From the NCBI RefSeq assembly GCF_030700285.1, contig NZ_JAUYZJ010000004.1:1-64000 (forward strand): DNA of 64,000 bases, given 5' to 3'. Below the pieces are notes generated by a model. The model did not search any database. It was not told the origin of the DNA and saw only the letters and a list, made by a program, of their open reading frames with translations. This stretch comes from Methylobacterium sp. NEAU K. GTDB lineage: Bacteria; Pseudomonadota; Alphaproteobacteria; Rhizobiales; Beijerinckiaceae. The translations under genes and the position numbers were made by a program. The first letter of the stretch is position 1. Every line of letters begins with the position of its first letter. Below are positions 44,276-53,574 of the stretch, piece after piece.

Positions 44276-46441
44276 ATGCGTAAAACGTTCGCGGGGCGCT
44301 GGGTGGGCGTCCTTTTGGCCGGTACATGCCTGACGTCGACGGCGCACGCACAACAACCTGCAGCACCTGCCATTGATGCGGGCGAAGTGACTCTCGATCA
44401 GCTGAGCGTCGAGAGCGAAGGCGGCGTGCGTCCGGAGCCGCAAGGCGGCGTTACGATTGGCTACCTGACCAAGCAGACCCGCAGCGCGACCAAGACCGCC
44501 ACCCCGCTCATCGACATTCCGCAATCGATCACGGTGATTCCTCGGGAACAATTTCTGGACCAGAATTTTCAGAACCTGACCGATCAGCTGCGCTTCGTAC
44601 CCGGCTTGGTCCCCGCCCAAGGGGAAAGCAACCGCGATCAGGTGATCATCCGCGGCCAGAACACGAGCGCGGATTTTTATATCAACGGCGTCCGGGACGA
44701 CGTGCAGTACTTCCGCGATCTGTACAACATCCAGCGTATTGAGGTGTTGAAAGGGCCTGACTCGCTGATCTTCGGCCGCGGCGGCGGCGGCGGCGTTGTC
44801 AACCGCGTGCTGAAGGAGGCGGATGGCTATCGCGTGCGCGAGATCGTGGCGGGGGGCGGCCAGTTCGGTGACAAGCGGGTGGCCGTCGATGTCGGAGACC
44901 GGATCAGCGACAGCGCGTTCTTCCGCCTCAACGGTGTGTTCGAGGATTCGGGGACCTACCGGCAGTTCGGTGATCTGACGCGGTACGGTATCAATCCCAC
45001 CGCGACTTTCCTCATCGACCCGCAGACGACGTTGAAGCTCTCCTACGAGTACTTCCACGATAACCGCTTCCCGGACCGGGGCATCCCCTCGCAGTTCGGA
45101 CGGCCATATCGCTACCGGGACAACATCCGGACCTTTTTCGGCAATCCCAACATAAACTTCACCAATGTCGACGCCAACATCGCCACGGTGCAGCTCGATC
45201 ACCGGTTTGACTCGGGCGTGGAACTACATAGCCAGCTGCGGTTCGCCGACTATAACAGGTATTATATCAATACTTTGCCTGGGGGCGCCGTCAATTTGGC
45301 AGGAAATGCCGTAACCATCACCGGCTACCGCAACGATACACCGCGAACGAACTATTTCAGCCAAAACGACTTCACGTACAAGTTCCTCACCGGCGACATC
45401 AAGCACACGCTGCTCGGCGGGTTCGAGCTTGGCTATCAGGAAGGTCTGACCTATCGGCAATCGCTCTTCTTCGGAGACAGTCTCGCGAGTAACGTCGTCG
45501 TCAATCCACTTCGCCCACTGACGTTTGCGCCCACGTTCTTGCGGAACAACGGCACGACCGATGCCAACTCACGCTACAACCTCGGCGTGGCGGCGATCTA
45601 TGCACAGGACCAGATCGACATCACCGACTGGCTGCAGCTCGTGGGTGGTTTGCGCTACGATCATTTCGATTTCTCGTCCACTGATCGGCGCACGCTGCTG
45701 ACCAACAGCCGCGTCGACGACCCGATCTCCCCGCGCGCCGGCCTCGTGCTGAAGCCGCTGCCCAACCTCGCGCTCTACACGAGCTACAGCGTCTCCTATC
45801 TGCCTTCCTCCGGCGATCAGATCGGTGCTTTCACTCCGGGCTTAGTCATCGCCAAACCGGAGCAGTTCGAGAACACCGAGGTCGGCATCAAGTACGATGT
45901 CAACCCGCGCTTCCAGCTGACGGCTGCCGCGTACAACCTCGATCGGTACAACCAGCGACTGGCCGACCCGAACAATCCCGGCTTTTTCATCCTGTCTGGC
46001 AAGACCAACACGCAAGGAGTCGAGATCGGCGCGAACGGTTACGTCACCGACTGGTGGCAGATCGCGGGCGGCTATGCCTTCACCGACGCGCGGATCGCCA
46101 GCGCTACGTCGGCCACCATCGTGGCCGGCAATAAGGTCGGACTCGTTCCGTTCAACGCCTTCACGCTCTGGAACAAATTCGATGTGACGCGCGAATTTTC
46201 GGTGGGCGTCGGGGTACTCACCTACTCGCATACGTTCGCAGCCTCGGACAACACGGTGCGCCTGCCCGGATACACACGGTTCGATCTCGGACTGTTCTAC
46301 CAGATCAACGATTCCGTTCGCGCGCAGGTCAACATTGAGAACCTGTTCGATCGGCGTTACATCGCGACGGCCGACAACAACAACAACATCACGCCGGGCG
46401 CCCCACGCACGATCCGCGCGCAGATCATCGCTCGATTCTGA
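44276..46441 (+). CDS. TonB-dependent siderophore receptor
   Basis: This 721-residue outer-membrane protein has a signal peptide ending near TAHAQQ. A plug domain (about 70-195) contains IPQSITVIPREQFLDQNFQN, QVIIRGQNTSADFYINGVRD and IEVLKGPDSLIFGRGGGGG. The 22-strand barrel ends in the aromatic C-terminal residue (IIARF). The plug motifs are those of ferric-siderophore receptors such as FhuE/FoxA types. The ligand cannot be told. ATG 44276 is preferred over an upstream open frame from 44180, because the signal peptide starts there. No sigma/anti-sigma genes are adjacent. Confidence 0.92.
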   Translation: MRKTFAGRWVGVLLAGTCLTSTAHAQQPAAPAIDAGEVTLDQLSVESEGGVRPEPQGGVTIGYLTKQTRSATKTATPLIDIPQSITVIPREQFLDQNFQNLTDQLRFVPGLVPAQGESNRDQVIIRGQNTSADFYINGVRDDVQYFRDLYNIQRIEVLKGPDSLIFGRGGGGGVVNRVLKEADGYRVREIVAGGGQFGDKRVAVDVGDRISDSAFFRLNGVFEDSGTYRQFGDLTRYGINPTATFLIDPQTTLKLSYEYFHDNRFPDRGIPSQFGRPYRYRDNIRTFFGNPNINFTNVDANIATVQLDHRFDSGVELHSQLRFADYNRYYINTLPGGAVNLAGNAVTITGYRNDTPRTNYFSQNDFTYKFLTGDIKHTLLGGFELGYQEGLTYRQSLFFGDSLASNVVVNPLRPLTFAPTFLRNNGTTDANSRYNLGVAAIYAQDQIDITDWLQLVGGLRYDHFDFSSTDRRTLLTNSRVDDPISPRAGLVLKPLPNLALYTSYSVSYLPSSGDQIGAFTPGLVIAKPEQFENTEVGIKYDVNPRFQLTAAAYNLDRYNQRLADPNNPGFFILSGKTNTQGVEIGANGYVTDWWQIAGGYAFTDARIASATSATIVAGNKVGLVPFNAFTLWNKFDVTREFSVGVGVLTYSHTFAASDNTVRLPGYTRFDLGLFYQINDSVRAQVNIENLFDRRYIATADNNNNITPGAPRTIRAQIIARF

Positions 46442-46683
46442 CTCTCAGGCGACAGGATGGCAACGCGGCGCTGAAAGTCCCGGTCCAGAACCCGCCCGCT
46501 TTTGGACCTCGCGGCCGAGACACCGCCGCTCGGACGCCTCGCCCGCTGCCGGAGCAAGAAGCCGCCGTGGCACGGCGCTGCACGCCGGCCTCGACGCCTT
46601 CGGGGCCGGTCGGCGGCCACAATGGGCCCCCCCATCGTGGCTGCGGCGATGGGCGGCCGCCCGGTCACGAGGCCGACACCGGG

Positions 46684-47541
46684 TCAACGCTCCGACGCCA
46701 ATTCCCGCAGCAGCCAGTCACGGACAAGGGACATTCCAGCGCTCGCGGGCTTCGACTTGAGCCAGGTCAACCAGTAGGATCCTGCCACGATCTCGGCCGT
46801 GAAGGGTCGGGCGAGGCGCCCCTCCGCGATCTCCCGAGCGAACATCGCCACCGGCACCAGTGCGACTCCCGCACCGGTGCGGGCGGCCTCGGCCATGATC
46901 ACCGAGCTATCGAAGACCGGACCTCGGATGGGCGGGCAAGCCGTCCCCGCGACGGCGAACCAGAGTGGCCATTCCTCGGCGCGGTAGGAGCGCAGGAGCG
47001 TCTCGCCGGCGAGGTCGCAGGGGTGTCGCAACCGCGCCGCCAGGGCCGGGACGCAAACCGGGGCCAGGGCAGCGGCCATGAGGTGCACGGCCTCGGTGCC
47101 GTGCCAGGAGCCGTCGCCGAAGCGCAACGCCAAGTCGAGGCCGTCACCGGCGAGGTCGACGCGGTTGTTGTTGGTCATGACCCTCAGGTCCACCTGCGGG
47201 TGGAGGGCTTGGAAAGCGGGCAGGCGCGGGATCAACCAGCCCGTCGCGAAGGTGCCGACACAGCCGAGGGTCACGACTTCCTGCACGCCGCGCTCGAAGC
47301 GCTTCAGGGCGGCGCCGAGGCGGGTGAAGGCGTCGGTCAGCGCAGGCGCCAGCGCCAATCCCTCATCGGTGAGCGCAAGGCCGCGGGGAAGCCTGCGGAA
47401 CAGCGTCGTACCGAGCATCGCCTCAAGCCCCTTCACCTGGTGGCTGATCGCGGTCTGCGTCACCCGCAGTTCGAGACCGGCGCGCGTGAAGCTGAGGAGC
47501 CGGGCCGAGGCCTCGAAGGCCCTCAGCGCATTCAGGGGCAT
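46684..47541 (-). CDS. LysR family regulator, AmpR-like
   Basis: This 285-residue LysR protein starts PLNALRAFEASARLLSFTRA. The helix-turn-helix ELRVTQTAISHQVKGLEAM is nearly the AmpR sequence, and an effector-binding domain follows (from about 90). It is divergent from a class A beta-lactamase gene with 118 bases between starts, the classic ampR-bla layout. AmpR regulators sense cell-wall recycling products and induce the beta-lactamase. ATG 47541 is chosen because AmpR proteins begin at this point; the frame is open further upstream but would run into the bla promoter. Confidence 0.88.
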   Translation of the reverse strand: MPLNALRAFEASARLLSFTRAGLELRVTQTAISHQVKGLEAMLGTTLFRRLPRGLALTDEGLALAPALTDAFTRLGAALKRFERGVQEVVTLGCVGTFATGWLIPRLPAFQALHPQVDLRVMTNNNRVDLAGDGLDLALRFGDGSWHGTEAVHLMAAALAPVCVPALAARLRHPCDLAGETLLRSYRAEEWPLWFAVAGTACPPIRGPVFDSSVIMAEAARTGAGVALVPVAMFAREIAEGRLARPFTAEIVAGSYWLTWLKSKPASAGMSLVRDWLLRELASER

Positions 47542-47571
47542 CTGGGAGGGTTCGATGGCCAAGACCAATGT

Positions 47572-47594
47572 TTCCTCATGTCTTCGCTGAGGAA
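47572..47594. promoter_or_regulatory. LysR/AmpR operator candidate between regulator and beta-lactamase
   Basis: TTCCTCA and TGAGGAA form a perfect 7-bp inverted repeat separated by 9 bases (TGTCTTCGC), a typical LysR-type T-N11-A arrangement. It lies in the divergent promoter region, 66 bases before the beta-lactamase start and 31 bases before the regulator start. Confidence 0.6.
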
Positions 47595-47659
47595 TGAACG
47601 TTTGTGCCGTGCCGGTCCATGGGCGACATCGGCGGTCGCCAACGGAGGATCTCGGTTCG

Positions 47660-48550
47660 ATGGTGACAAGACGGCACTGGATGATCGGAGCAGGCGCCGG
47701 CCTCGCGATGAGCCTGTCGGGGCGCGCTGGCCGGGCAGCGGCAGCTGAGGCCTGGGGCGAGGACCTTGCCCGGGAGTTCGCGACCCTCGAGGCAGGCATC
47801 GGGGCGCGCATGGGCGTCACGGTGATCGACACCGGCACCGGCGCACATGCGTCGCACCGGGGTACCGAGCGGTTCCCGATGTGCAGCACCTTCAAGTGGC
47901 TTGCCTCGGCTGCGGTGCTGACACGTGTCGATGCGGGCCGGGAGAGCCTGGAGCGTCGGGTGCACTACACAGCGTCCGATCTCGTGACCTACTCGCCGGC
48001 GACCGAGAAGCGGGTCGACCAAGGCATGACGATGGCCGAGATCTGCGAGGCGGCGATCACGCTGAGCGACAACACCGCGGGCAACCTGATCCTGGCGAGC
48101 CTCGGCGGCCCGGCCGGTCTGACTGCCTATGCCCGTTCGATCGGCGACGCGGTGAGCCGCCTCGACCGGAACGAGCCGACATTGAACGAGGCGAAGCCCG
48201 GGGACCCCCGCGACACCACCACGCCGGACGCGATGGCAGCAAATCTTCAGGCCGTCGTCCTCGGCGCGCGGCTGTCCGCCGGATCGCGTGCGCAGCTCAC
48301 GGGATGGCTCGTCGCCAATACGACCGGCGGGACCCGGTTGCGCGCAGGCCTGCCCAAGGACTGGCGCGTCGGCGACAAGACGGGAACCGGCGCCGGAGGC
48401 ACGAACAACGACGTCGCGGTGGTCTGGCCGCCCGGGCGCGCTCCGCTCGTGATCTGCGCCTACAGCACTGAGACGCAGAGCCCTCCCGAGCGCTGCAACG
48501 CCGCGATCGCCGGTGCGGCGCGGGCCATTGCGGCCTCCCTGGCTGGCTGA
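47660..48550 (+). CDS. bla: Class A beta-lactamase
   Basis: This 296-residue enzyme hydrolyses beta-lactams in the periplasm. It has the catalytic S76-T-F-K79, S136-D-N138, E172 in the EPTLNEAKPGD omega loop, and K240-T-G. The N-terminus TRRHWMIGAGAGLAMS looks like a twin-arginine (Tat) signal. ATG 47660 is preceded by GGAGG at about 10 bases; the frame opens earlier at 47594. Control by the divergent AmpR-like regulator is expected. The spectrum cannot be read from sequence alone. A GGTCACGTGACC palindrome lies 26 bases past the stop. Confidence 0.95.
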   Translation: MVTRRHWMIGAGAGLAMSLSGRAGRAAAAEAWGEDLAREFATLEAGIGARMGVTVIDTGTGAHASHRGTERFPMCSTFKWLASAAVLTRVDAGRESLERRVHYTASDLVTYSPATEKRVDQGMTMAEICEAAITLSDNTAGNLILASLGGPAGLTAYARSIGDAVSRLDRNEPTLNEAKPGDPRDTTTPDAMAANLQAVVLGARLSAGSRAQLTGWLVANTTGGTRLRAGLPKDWRVGDKTGTGAGGTNNDVAVVWPPGRAPLVICAYSTETQSPPERCNAAIAGAARAIAASLAG

Positions 48551-48998
48551 AGACCCATCGTTTCATGCCGCTGCCGGTCACGTGACCCGTGACCGCATCG
48601 GTACGGGAGGGGGCTGGTCCCTACCCGCCGGCCATCGCTGAGAGCCGGAAAGGCGGTCTGCTGCCCCGCACGCCGGCCCAATCCGGCACCCGGAATCTGC
48701 AGCGGGGGATCGAGAGCGGCCATCTCGGAGCGAAGCACCTGATGCCGAGGGTGGGCGGCCTTACGCTCGCTCGACACGCGCAGCCGGCCTCGGACCGAAG
48801 TCGGTGACCCGCGCTCGGCTCGAGCGAGCAGGGGTGCGGGACGCGATTTGTTTGCGCAGATCGCGCAAGAGAGTTGACGAAATATGTGCGACGCGCGCAT
48901 TTCCGATCAGGCTCGAAGAGGCCGTCCGGCTTGCTGTCCGTTGGAGTTCGGCAAGGCTCGGGCGATATCTGCGTGAATCGCGCAGGGAGGGAACAGGC
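48551..48998. other. Intergenic region upstream of the kdgT-type operon
   Basis: No coding frame with family features is visible. A palindrome GGTCACGTGACC (48576-48587) follows the beta-lactamase gene. The permease operon promoter and any DeoR site should be in 48800-48990, but I could not define them. Confidence 0.4.
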
Positions 48999-50012
48999 AT
49001 GCAGATCCCGATAAAGCGCGCGGTCGAAAGCGTCCCAGGCGGCATGATGGTCGTGCCCCTGATGGTCGGAGCGCTCATCGCGACCTTCTTTCCCGGCACG
49101 CCGAAGTTCTTCGGATCGTTCACCGGTGCCCTCTTCTCGGGCGCGCTGACCATCCTCGCGGTGTTCTACGTCTGCATGGGCGCGAGCATCGACTTCCGCG
49201 CCACACCCTACATCGTCAAGAAGGGCGGCACGCTGCTGATCGTGAAGATCGGTATCGCGCTGATCCTCGGGCTGGTTTTCGGCCGCGTCCTCGGCGAGGC
49301 GCCGGTCGCGGCCGGGATGTTTGCCGGGCTGTCCACCCTGGCCGTCGTCGCCAGCATGAACGACACCAACGGCGGCCTCTACATGGCGCTGATGGGCCAG
49401 TACGGACGCCCGCGCGACGTCGGCGCCTACACGGTCATGTCGCTGGAGAGCGGCCCGTTCCTCACCATGGTGACGCTGGGCGTCGCCGGCCTCTCGGCGT
49501 TCCCCTGGCAGACGTTGGTCGGCGCCGTCCTGCCGCTCCTCGTCGGCATGGTTATCGGCAATCTCGACCGCGAGATGCGCGCGTTCCTGAGCCGCGCGAT
49601 CCCGGTGATGATCCCGTTCTTCGCGTTCGCCCTCGGGGCGGGCCTCGATCTGACGAAGGTCTGGCAGGCCGGCCTGCTCGGTCTCGCGATGGGCGTGGCG
49701 GTGGTGGTCGCGACCGGCATTCCGCTGTTCCTCGCCGATCGCCTGACCGGCGGTACCGGCGTAGCGGGCGTCGCCGCGGCCTCGACCGCCGGTAACGCGG
49801 CGGCCGTCCCGGCGATCGTCGCCGCCGCGAACCCGGCCTATGCCGACGCGGCCGGTCCCGCAACGATCCTGGTCGCCGCCTGCGTCGTCGTCACGGCGAT
49901 CCTGGTCCCGGTCGTCACCGCTTGGACCGCGCGAGTCGTCGGCCGCGGTGAGGATGCTCCCGACGGGTCCGCGGAAGAGCCCATCGTTCCCGCGCCTGTC
50001 AGCCGCGCGTGA
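48999..50012 (+). CDS. kdgT: 2-keto-3-deoxygluconate permease family transporter
   Basis: This 337-residue protein with about ten transmembrane helices matches the KdgT family: [20 protein letters not shown] near residue 13, [15 protein letters not shown] near 58, [18 protein letters not shown] near 120 and [21 protein letters not shown] near 270. KdgT imports 2-keto-3-deoxygluconate by proton symport. The next genes are a four-carbon acid sugar kinase and PdxA2, so the true substrate is more likely a C4 acid sugar such as D-threonate or D-erythronate. ATG 48999 has an AGGGAGGGAACAGG region upstream. Confidence 0.9.
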   Translation: MQIPIKRAVESVPGGMMVVPLMVGALIATFFPGTPKFFGSFTGALFSGALTILAVFYVCMGASIDFRATPYIVKKGGTLLIVKIGIALILGLVFGRVLGEAPVAAGMFAGLSTLAVVASMNDTNGGLYMALMGQYGRPRDVGAYTVMSLESGPFLTMVTLGVAGLSAFPWQTLVGAVLPLLVGMVIGNLDREMRAFLSRAIPVMIPFFAFALGAGLDLTKVWQAGLLGLAMGVAVVVATGIPLFLADRLTGGTGVAGVAAASTAGNAAAVPAIVAAANPAYADAAGPATILVAACVVVTAILVPVVTAWTARVVGRGEDAPDGSAEEPIVPAPVSRA

Positions 50013-50013
50013 G

Positions 50014-51258
50014 ATGGTCGCGCGCTGGCTCATCCTCGCCGACGATCTGACGGGCGCCGCGGACTGCGCGATCGCGTTCCGTCGGCGCGGCAGCGCCGCC
50101 GCCGTGATCTGGGGCGAGGCGGCTCCCGACCGACGGATCCCGATCCTGTCCTACGATGCCGACAGCCGTGGCCTGGGCGCCGAGGCCGCCGCCCGGCGCC
50201 ACACGGCCTTGCTGGAACGGCTGCACACCGCGGATCGCCGATTGTTCAAGAAGATCGACTCGACGGTGCGCGGTCAGCCCGCCGCCGAGAGCGCCGCGAC
50301 GCTGGCCCACGTGCGAGCCCGGTCCGGTCGGGCCTTCGGCGTGTTGGCGCCGGCCTTTCCCGGGACCGGCCGGACCACCGTGGACGGCCGGATCCGTGTT
50401 GGCGGCCGCCCGTTGGAGGAGGCCGAGGTGTGGCGGCGCGATCATACCTATGCGAGCGCCGACCTCGGTGCGGTTCTGGCCTCGGCCGGGATCCGGTCCT
50501 GGACGCTCACCCTGCCGGCGGTGCGCGGCGGCAATCTCGCCGGCGCGATGGCGGAGATCGCGGCCGGTGGCGACGGAATTGTCGTTTGCGATGCCGAAAC
50601 CGACGACGATCTGCGTCGCATCGCCGATGCGGGCCTGGCCGCAACACCATCGGCCTTTTTCATCGGCAGCGCCGGCCTCGCTCACGCCTTGGCCGCGGCC
50701 AGGCCTGCCGCCGCCCTCGATCCCGTCCGGATCGCGCCGGTCGGGCGCGGGTCGCTCATCGTCGTCGGCTCGCTCGCTGGAGTCTCGCGCGCGAGCGCGC
50801 GACGCCTCCTGGCAGGTGGCGCCGTGGCGCACCTGCCGGTCAAGATCGAGACCCTGCTGGCGGACGGGGGCGGTCTGGCGGACTTGGCCCTGCGCCTCGC
50901 GCAGCGGCTGGCCACCGGCGAGGACGCCCTGGTCGAAATCATGGTGGAGCGCCAGCCCGACATGAGCCTCGGGCCTCGCCTCGCGCACGCGCTGGCCGAC
51001 GCGCTGGCCCCGATCGCCGGCCATATCGGGGCGCTCGCAGCCACCGGCGGCGAGACCGCCGCGGCACTGTTGAAGCGCTTCGGTGTCCACGGAATCCAAG
51101 TGGCTGACGAGATCGAGCCGGGCGTTTCGCTCGGCCTCACACTCGGCCGGATATCGATTCCCATCGCCACGAAGGCGGGCGCCTTCGGCGACGCCGACAG
51201 CCTTGCGCGCATCCGTGACCGCCTTCACAGGGCGCGAACCGAAGGAAGCCTGACATGA
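50014..51258 (+). CDS. Four-carbon acid sugar kinase (OtnK/DtnK/DenK-type, DUF1537)
   Basis: This 414-residue protein has the N-terminal DUF1537 domain (WLILADDLTGAADCAIAF near residue 5, FKKIDSTVRGQPAAE near 88, VLAPAFPGTGRTT near 115). The C-terminal nucleotide-binding domain contains LIVVGSLAGVS and LAATGGETAAALL. Such kinases phosphorylate D-threonate, D-erythronate or 2-oxotetronate at the 4-hydroxyl. The start is one base after the permease stop (TGAGATG), and the stop overlaps pdxA2 as ATGA. Operon context makes threonate or erythronate the best guess. Confidence 0.88.
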   Translation: MVARWLILADDLTGAADCAIAFRRRGSAAAVIWGEAAPDRRIPILSYDADSRGLGAEAAARRHTALLERLHTADRRLFKKIDSTVRGQPAAESAATLAHVRARSGRAFGVLAPAFPGTGRTTVDGRIRVGGRPLEEAEVWRRDHTYASADLGAVLASAGIRSWTLTLPAVRGGNLAGAMAEIAAGGDGIVVCDAETDDDLRRIADAGLAATPSAFFIGSAGLAHALAAARPAAALDPVRIAPVGRGSLIVVGSLAGVSRASARRLLAGGAVAHLPVKIETLLADGGGLADLALRLAQRLATGEDALVEIMVERQPDMSLGPRLAHALADALAPIAGHIGALAATGGETAAALLKRFGVHGIQVADEIEPGVSLGLTLGRISIPIATKAGAFGDADSLARIRDRLHRARTEGSLT

Positions 51259-52256
51259 CCCGTCCGATCATCGCCGTCACCATGGGCGATCCCGCTGGCA
51301 TCGGGCCGGAGATCATCATGAAGGCGTTGACGCATCCGGAGGTCCACGCGATCTGCCGGCCGTTGGTGATCGGCGATGCCGGGCGCCTCCGGCAGGCCGG
51401 CCGCATCGTCGGTGCCGAGATCCGGGTCGATTCGCTCGCCGACGCTAGGGCGGCCGTGTTCGGCACCGAAGCGGTCCAGTGCGTCGACCTGAAATGCGTG
51501 CCCGAGGACCTGCCATTCGGAAAGTTGTCCGCGATCGCCGGCGAGACCGCGTACCGCTGTATCGCGGCCGCGGTGGAGATCGTGCAGGCGGGACAGGCGC
51601 AGGGCATCTGCACCGCCCCCCTGTCGAAGGAGGCGCTGCACGCCGCCGGCCACAAGTTTCCCGGGCACACGGAAATGCTCGCCCACCTCACCGGGACGCC
51701 GGAAGTGTCGATGATGCTGGTCTCGCCCAAGCTTCGGGTGATCCACGTGACGACACATATCGGCTTGATCGACGCGATCGCTCGGATCGAGCCCGGTCTC
51801 GTCGAGCGCGTCATCGCCCGCGGCCACGCCGTGCTGGCGAAGGCCGGCATCGCCAATCCGAAGATCGGGGTGTGTGCCATCAATCCGCATGCCGGCGAGA
51901 ACGGCTTGTTCGGCCATGGCGAGGAGGCGGAAAAGATCACGCCGGCCGTGGACGCCTGCCGCGCCAAGGGCTGGGACGTTCGCGGACCGTTGCCCGCCGA
52001 CACGCTGTTCTTCCTCGCCGGCCGGGGCGATTACGACATGGTGGTGGCCATGTACCACGATCAGGGCCACGGCCCGATCAAGGTTCTGGGACTGGAGGCC
52101 GGTGTGAACATTACCGTCGGTCTCCCGGTGATCCGCACCTCCGTCGACCACGGCACCGCTTTCGACATCGCCGGCACGGGCGTCGCGGACGAGCGCAGCC
52201 TCATCGAGGCGCTGCGACAGGCGGTCGAACTAGCGCCGAAGCCACTGGCGGCCTGA
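51255..52256 (+). CDS. pdxA2: 4-phospho-D-threonate/erythronate 3-dehydrogenase (PdxA2)
   Basis: This 333-residue PdxA-family protein has AVTMGDPAGIGPEIIMKAL at the N-terminus, APLSKEALHAAGHKFPGHTE with metal-binding histidine near 140, CAINPHAGENGLFG near 210 and MYHDQGHGPIKVLGLEAGVN near 265. PdxA2 oxidises and decarboxylates the 4-phosphorylated C4 acid to dihydroxyacetone phosphate. The kinase-PdxA2 pair distinguishes it from the vitamin B6 enzyme PdxA. It has an AAGGAAG ribosome binding site within the kinase gene end. Confidence 0.92.
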   Translation: MTRPIIAVTMGDPAGIGPEIIMKALTHPEVHAICRPLVIGDAGRLRQAGRIVGAEIRVDSLADARAAVFGTEAVQCVDLKCVPEDLPFGKLSAIAGETAYRCIAAAVEIVQAGQAQGICTAPLSKEALHAAGHKFPGHTEMLAHLTGTPEVSMMLVSPKLRVIHVTTHIGLIDAIARIEPGLVERVIARGHAVLAKAGIANPKIGVCAINPHAGENGLFGHGEEAEKITPAVDACRAKGWDVRGPLPADTLFFLAGRGDYDMVVAMYHDQGHGPIKVLGLEAGVNITVGLPVIRTSVDHGTAFDIAGTGVADERSLIEALRQAVELAPKPLAA

Positions 52257-52316
52257 CAGGGTCCCCAGTACCGATCGGGGGATTCCCCGTGGTGGATCGA
52301 TAGAAAGAGCACAGCG

Positions 52317-53075
52317 ATGCGCGGTAGTGAACGCCGGGCTCGGTTGCTGGAAGCGCTCGGCCTGGGCGAGATCGACGTCGACGACCTCGCTCGCCGTTTC
52401 GGCGTATCTGCCTCGACCGTCCGGCGCGACCTTCAGCAGCTCTCGGACACCCGGGTGGTGCGACGGACTTACGGCGGCGCCATCCTCGCCGGTGCGTCGG
52501 CCGAGACGACGCTCGACCAGAGGCTGGCGGTCAACGGCCCCGAGAAGCAGGCGATCGCGCGTGCCGCGCTCGCGCTCGTCGAGGACGGCCAGACGCTGAT
52601 CCTCGATGCGGGCTCCACCGTGGCGGCTTTCGGGCGGCTTCTCCTCGACCGGCGCCTGCGCATCATCACCAATAACCTCGCGCTGCTGCCCTTTCTCGCC
52701 CGTGCGCCGGGGATCGACCTCGTCGTGCTCGGCGGCAGCCTGAGGGCGACGAGCATGGGCACCGTCGGCCCGCTGGCCATCGAGGCGCTCCAGAGAATGA
52801 CGGCCGATCGCGCGGTGATGAGTGCGGACGGCGTCGTGGCCGGACGCGGCCTGTGCGAGGCGAGCCTCGATCAAGTGGCTCTCAAATCAGCGATGATTGC
52901 GCAGTCGCAGGAGACGATCGTATTGGCCAACGCGGGCAAGCTTGGTCGCGCGGAGCAGATGGCGTGGGCTCCCCTGCCGCGGCGCTGGACCTTGGTCACC
53001 GATGCGGCCGTTTCACAGGACCAGCGGCAGCGCCTTGCGGAAGCGGGCGCCTGCCTGGTGGTGGCCAGCGCTTGA
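52317..53075 (+). CDS. DeoR/GlpR family repressor
   Basis: This 252-residue protein has a DeoR winged helix-turn-helix (LLEALGLGEIDVDDLARRFG, ASTVRRDLQQL, TYGGAIL near residue 50). A DeoR sensor domain follows, resembling ribose-5-phosphate isomerase (DAGSTVAAFGRLL, ITNNLALL, GGSLRATSMGTVGP). It probably senses a phosphorylated C4 sugar acid and controls the upstream permease-kinase-pdxA2 genes, 60 bases away. The start has only a weak ribosome binding site. Confidence 0.88.
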   Translation: MRGSERRARLLEALGLGEIDVDDLARRFGVSASTVRRDLQQLSDTRVVRRTYGGAILAGASAETTLDQRLAVNGPEKQAIARAALALVEDGQTLILDAGSTVAAFGRLLLDRRLRIITNNLALLPFLARAPGIDLVVLGGSLRATSMGTVGPLAIEALQRMTADRAVMSADGVVAGRGLCEASLDQVALKSAMIAQSQETIVLANAGKLGRAEQMAWAPLPRRWTLVTDAAVSQDQRQRLAEAGACLVVASA

Positions 53076-53574
53076 TGCTGCGGGCGCAGGCGGGCGAGCC
53101 GATCGCCATCGATCTGGGAGAGGGCCCGCTGGGAGTCGGGCGGGCCGTGTTTCAGCGCATCCTGGTCGTTCAACGTCGCCCCACCAACGCACGCCTCCGG
53201 TGATGGCCGCGCCCGACGGTATCGCGCGGTCTGTCGAGGCCTGACCTAATCAATGCGGGCGGTGAGGTCGGCGGGGCGATGCGGGTCGGGCTACGGGCGG
53301 GGGCGGAACGGCGTACCCATCCAGTGCCGGGACCAAACATCGCGTGTCCTGACGCAGAGGAACGCGGCACGCGCTCTTTGCCGAGGCAGTGCAATCACTT
53401 CAGAAATCGTCGTTCGCGCCGCGCGTCTTGTTGGCATCCGTGCCGGAAACCTCCGGCTATCCGTGGGCGCCGCCAGTCAGTCGCCTCGCGATCGACCCGT
53501 CCCAAAATCCCGGTCCGGTCCGACGATGATTGGGGGAAGAAAAGCCTGGGTGGTTTACGCGCGAGAATTGTCGT
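53076..53574. other. Gene-free stretch of about 500 bases
   Basis: Frames are open in several phases but have no recognisable domain. It lies between the DeoR gene and the convergent stress protein gene, so at least two transcription ends are expected. I could not define a terminator. Confidence 0.4.
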
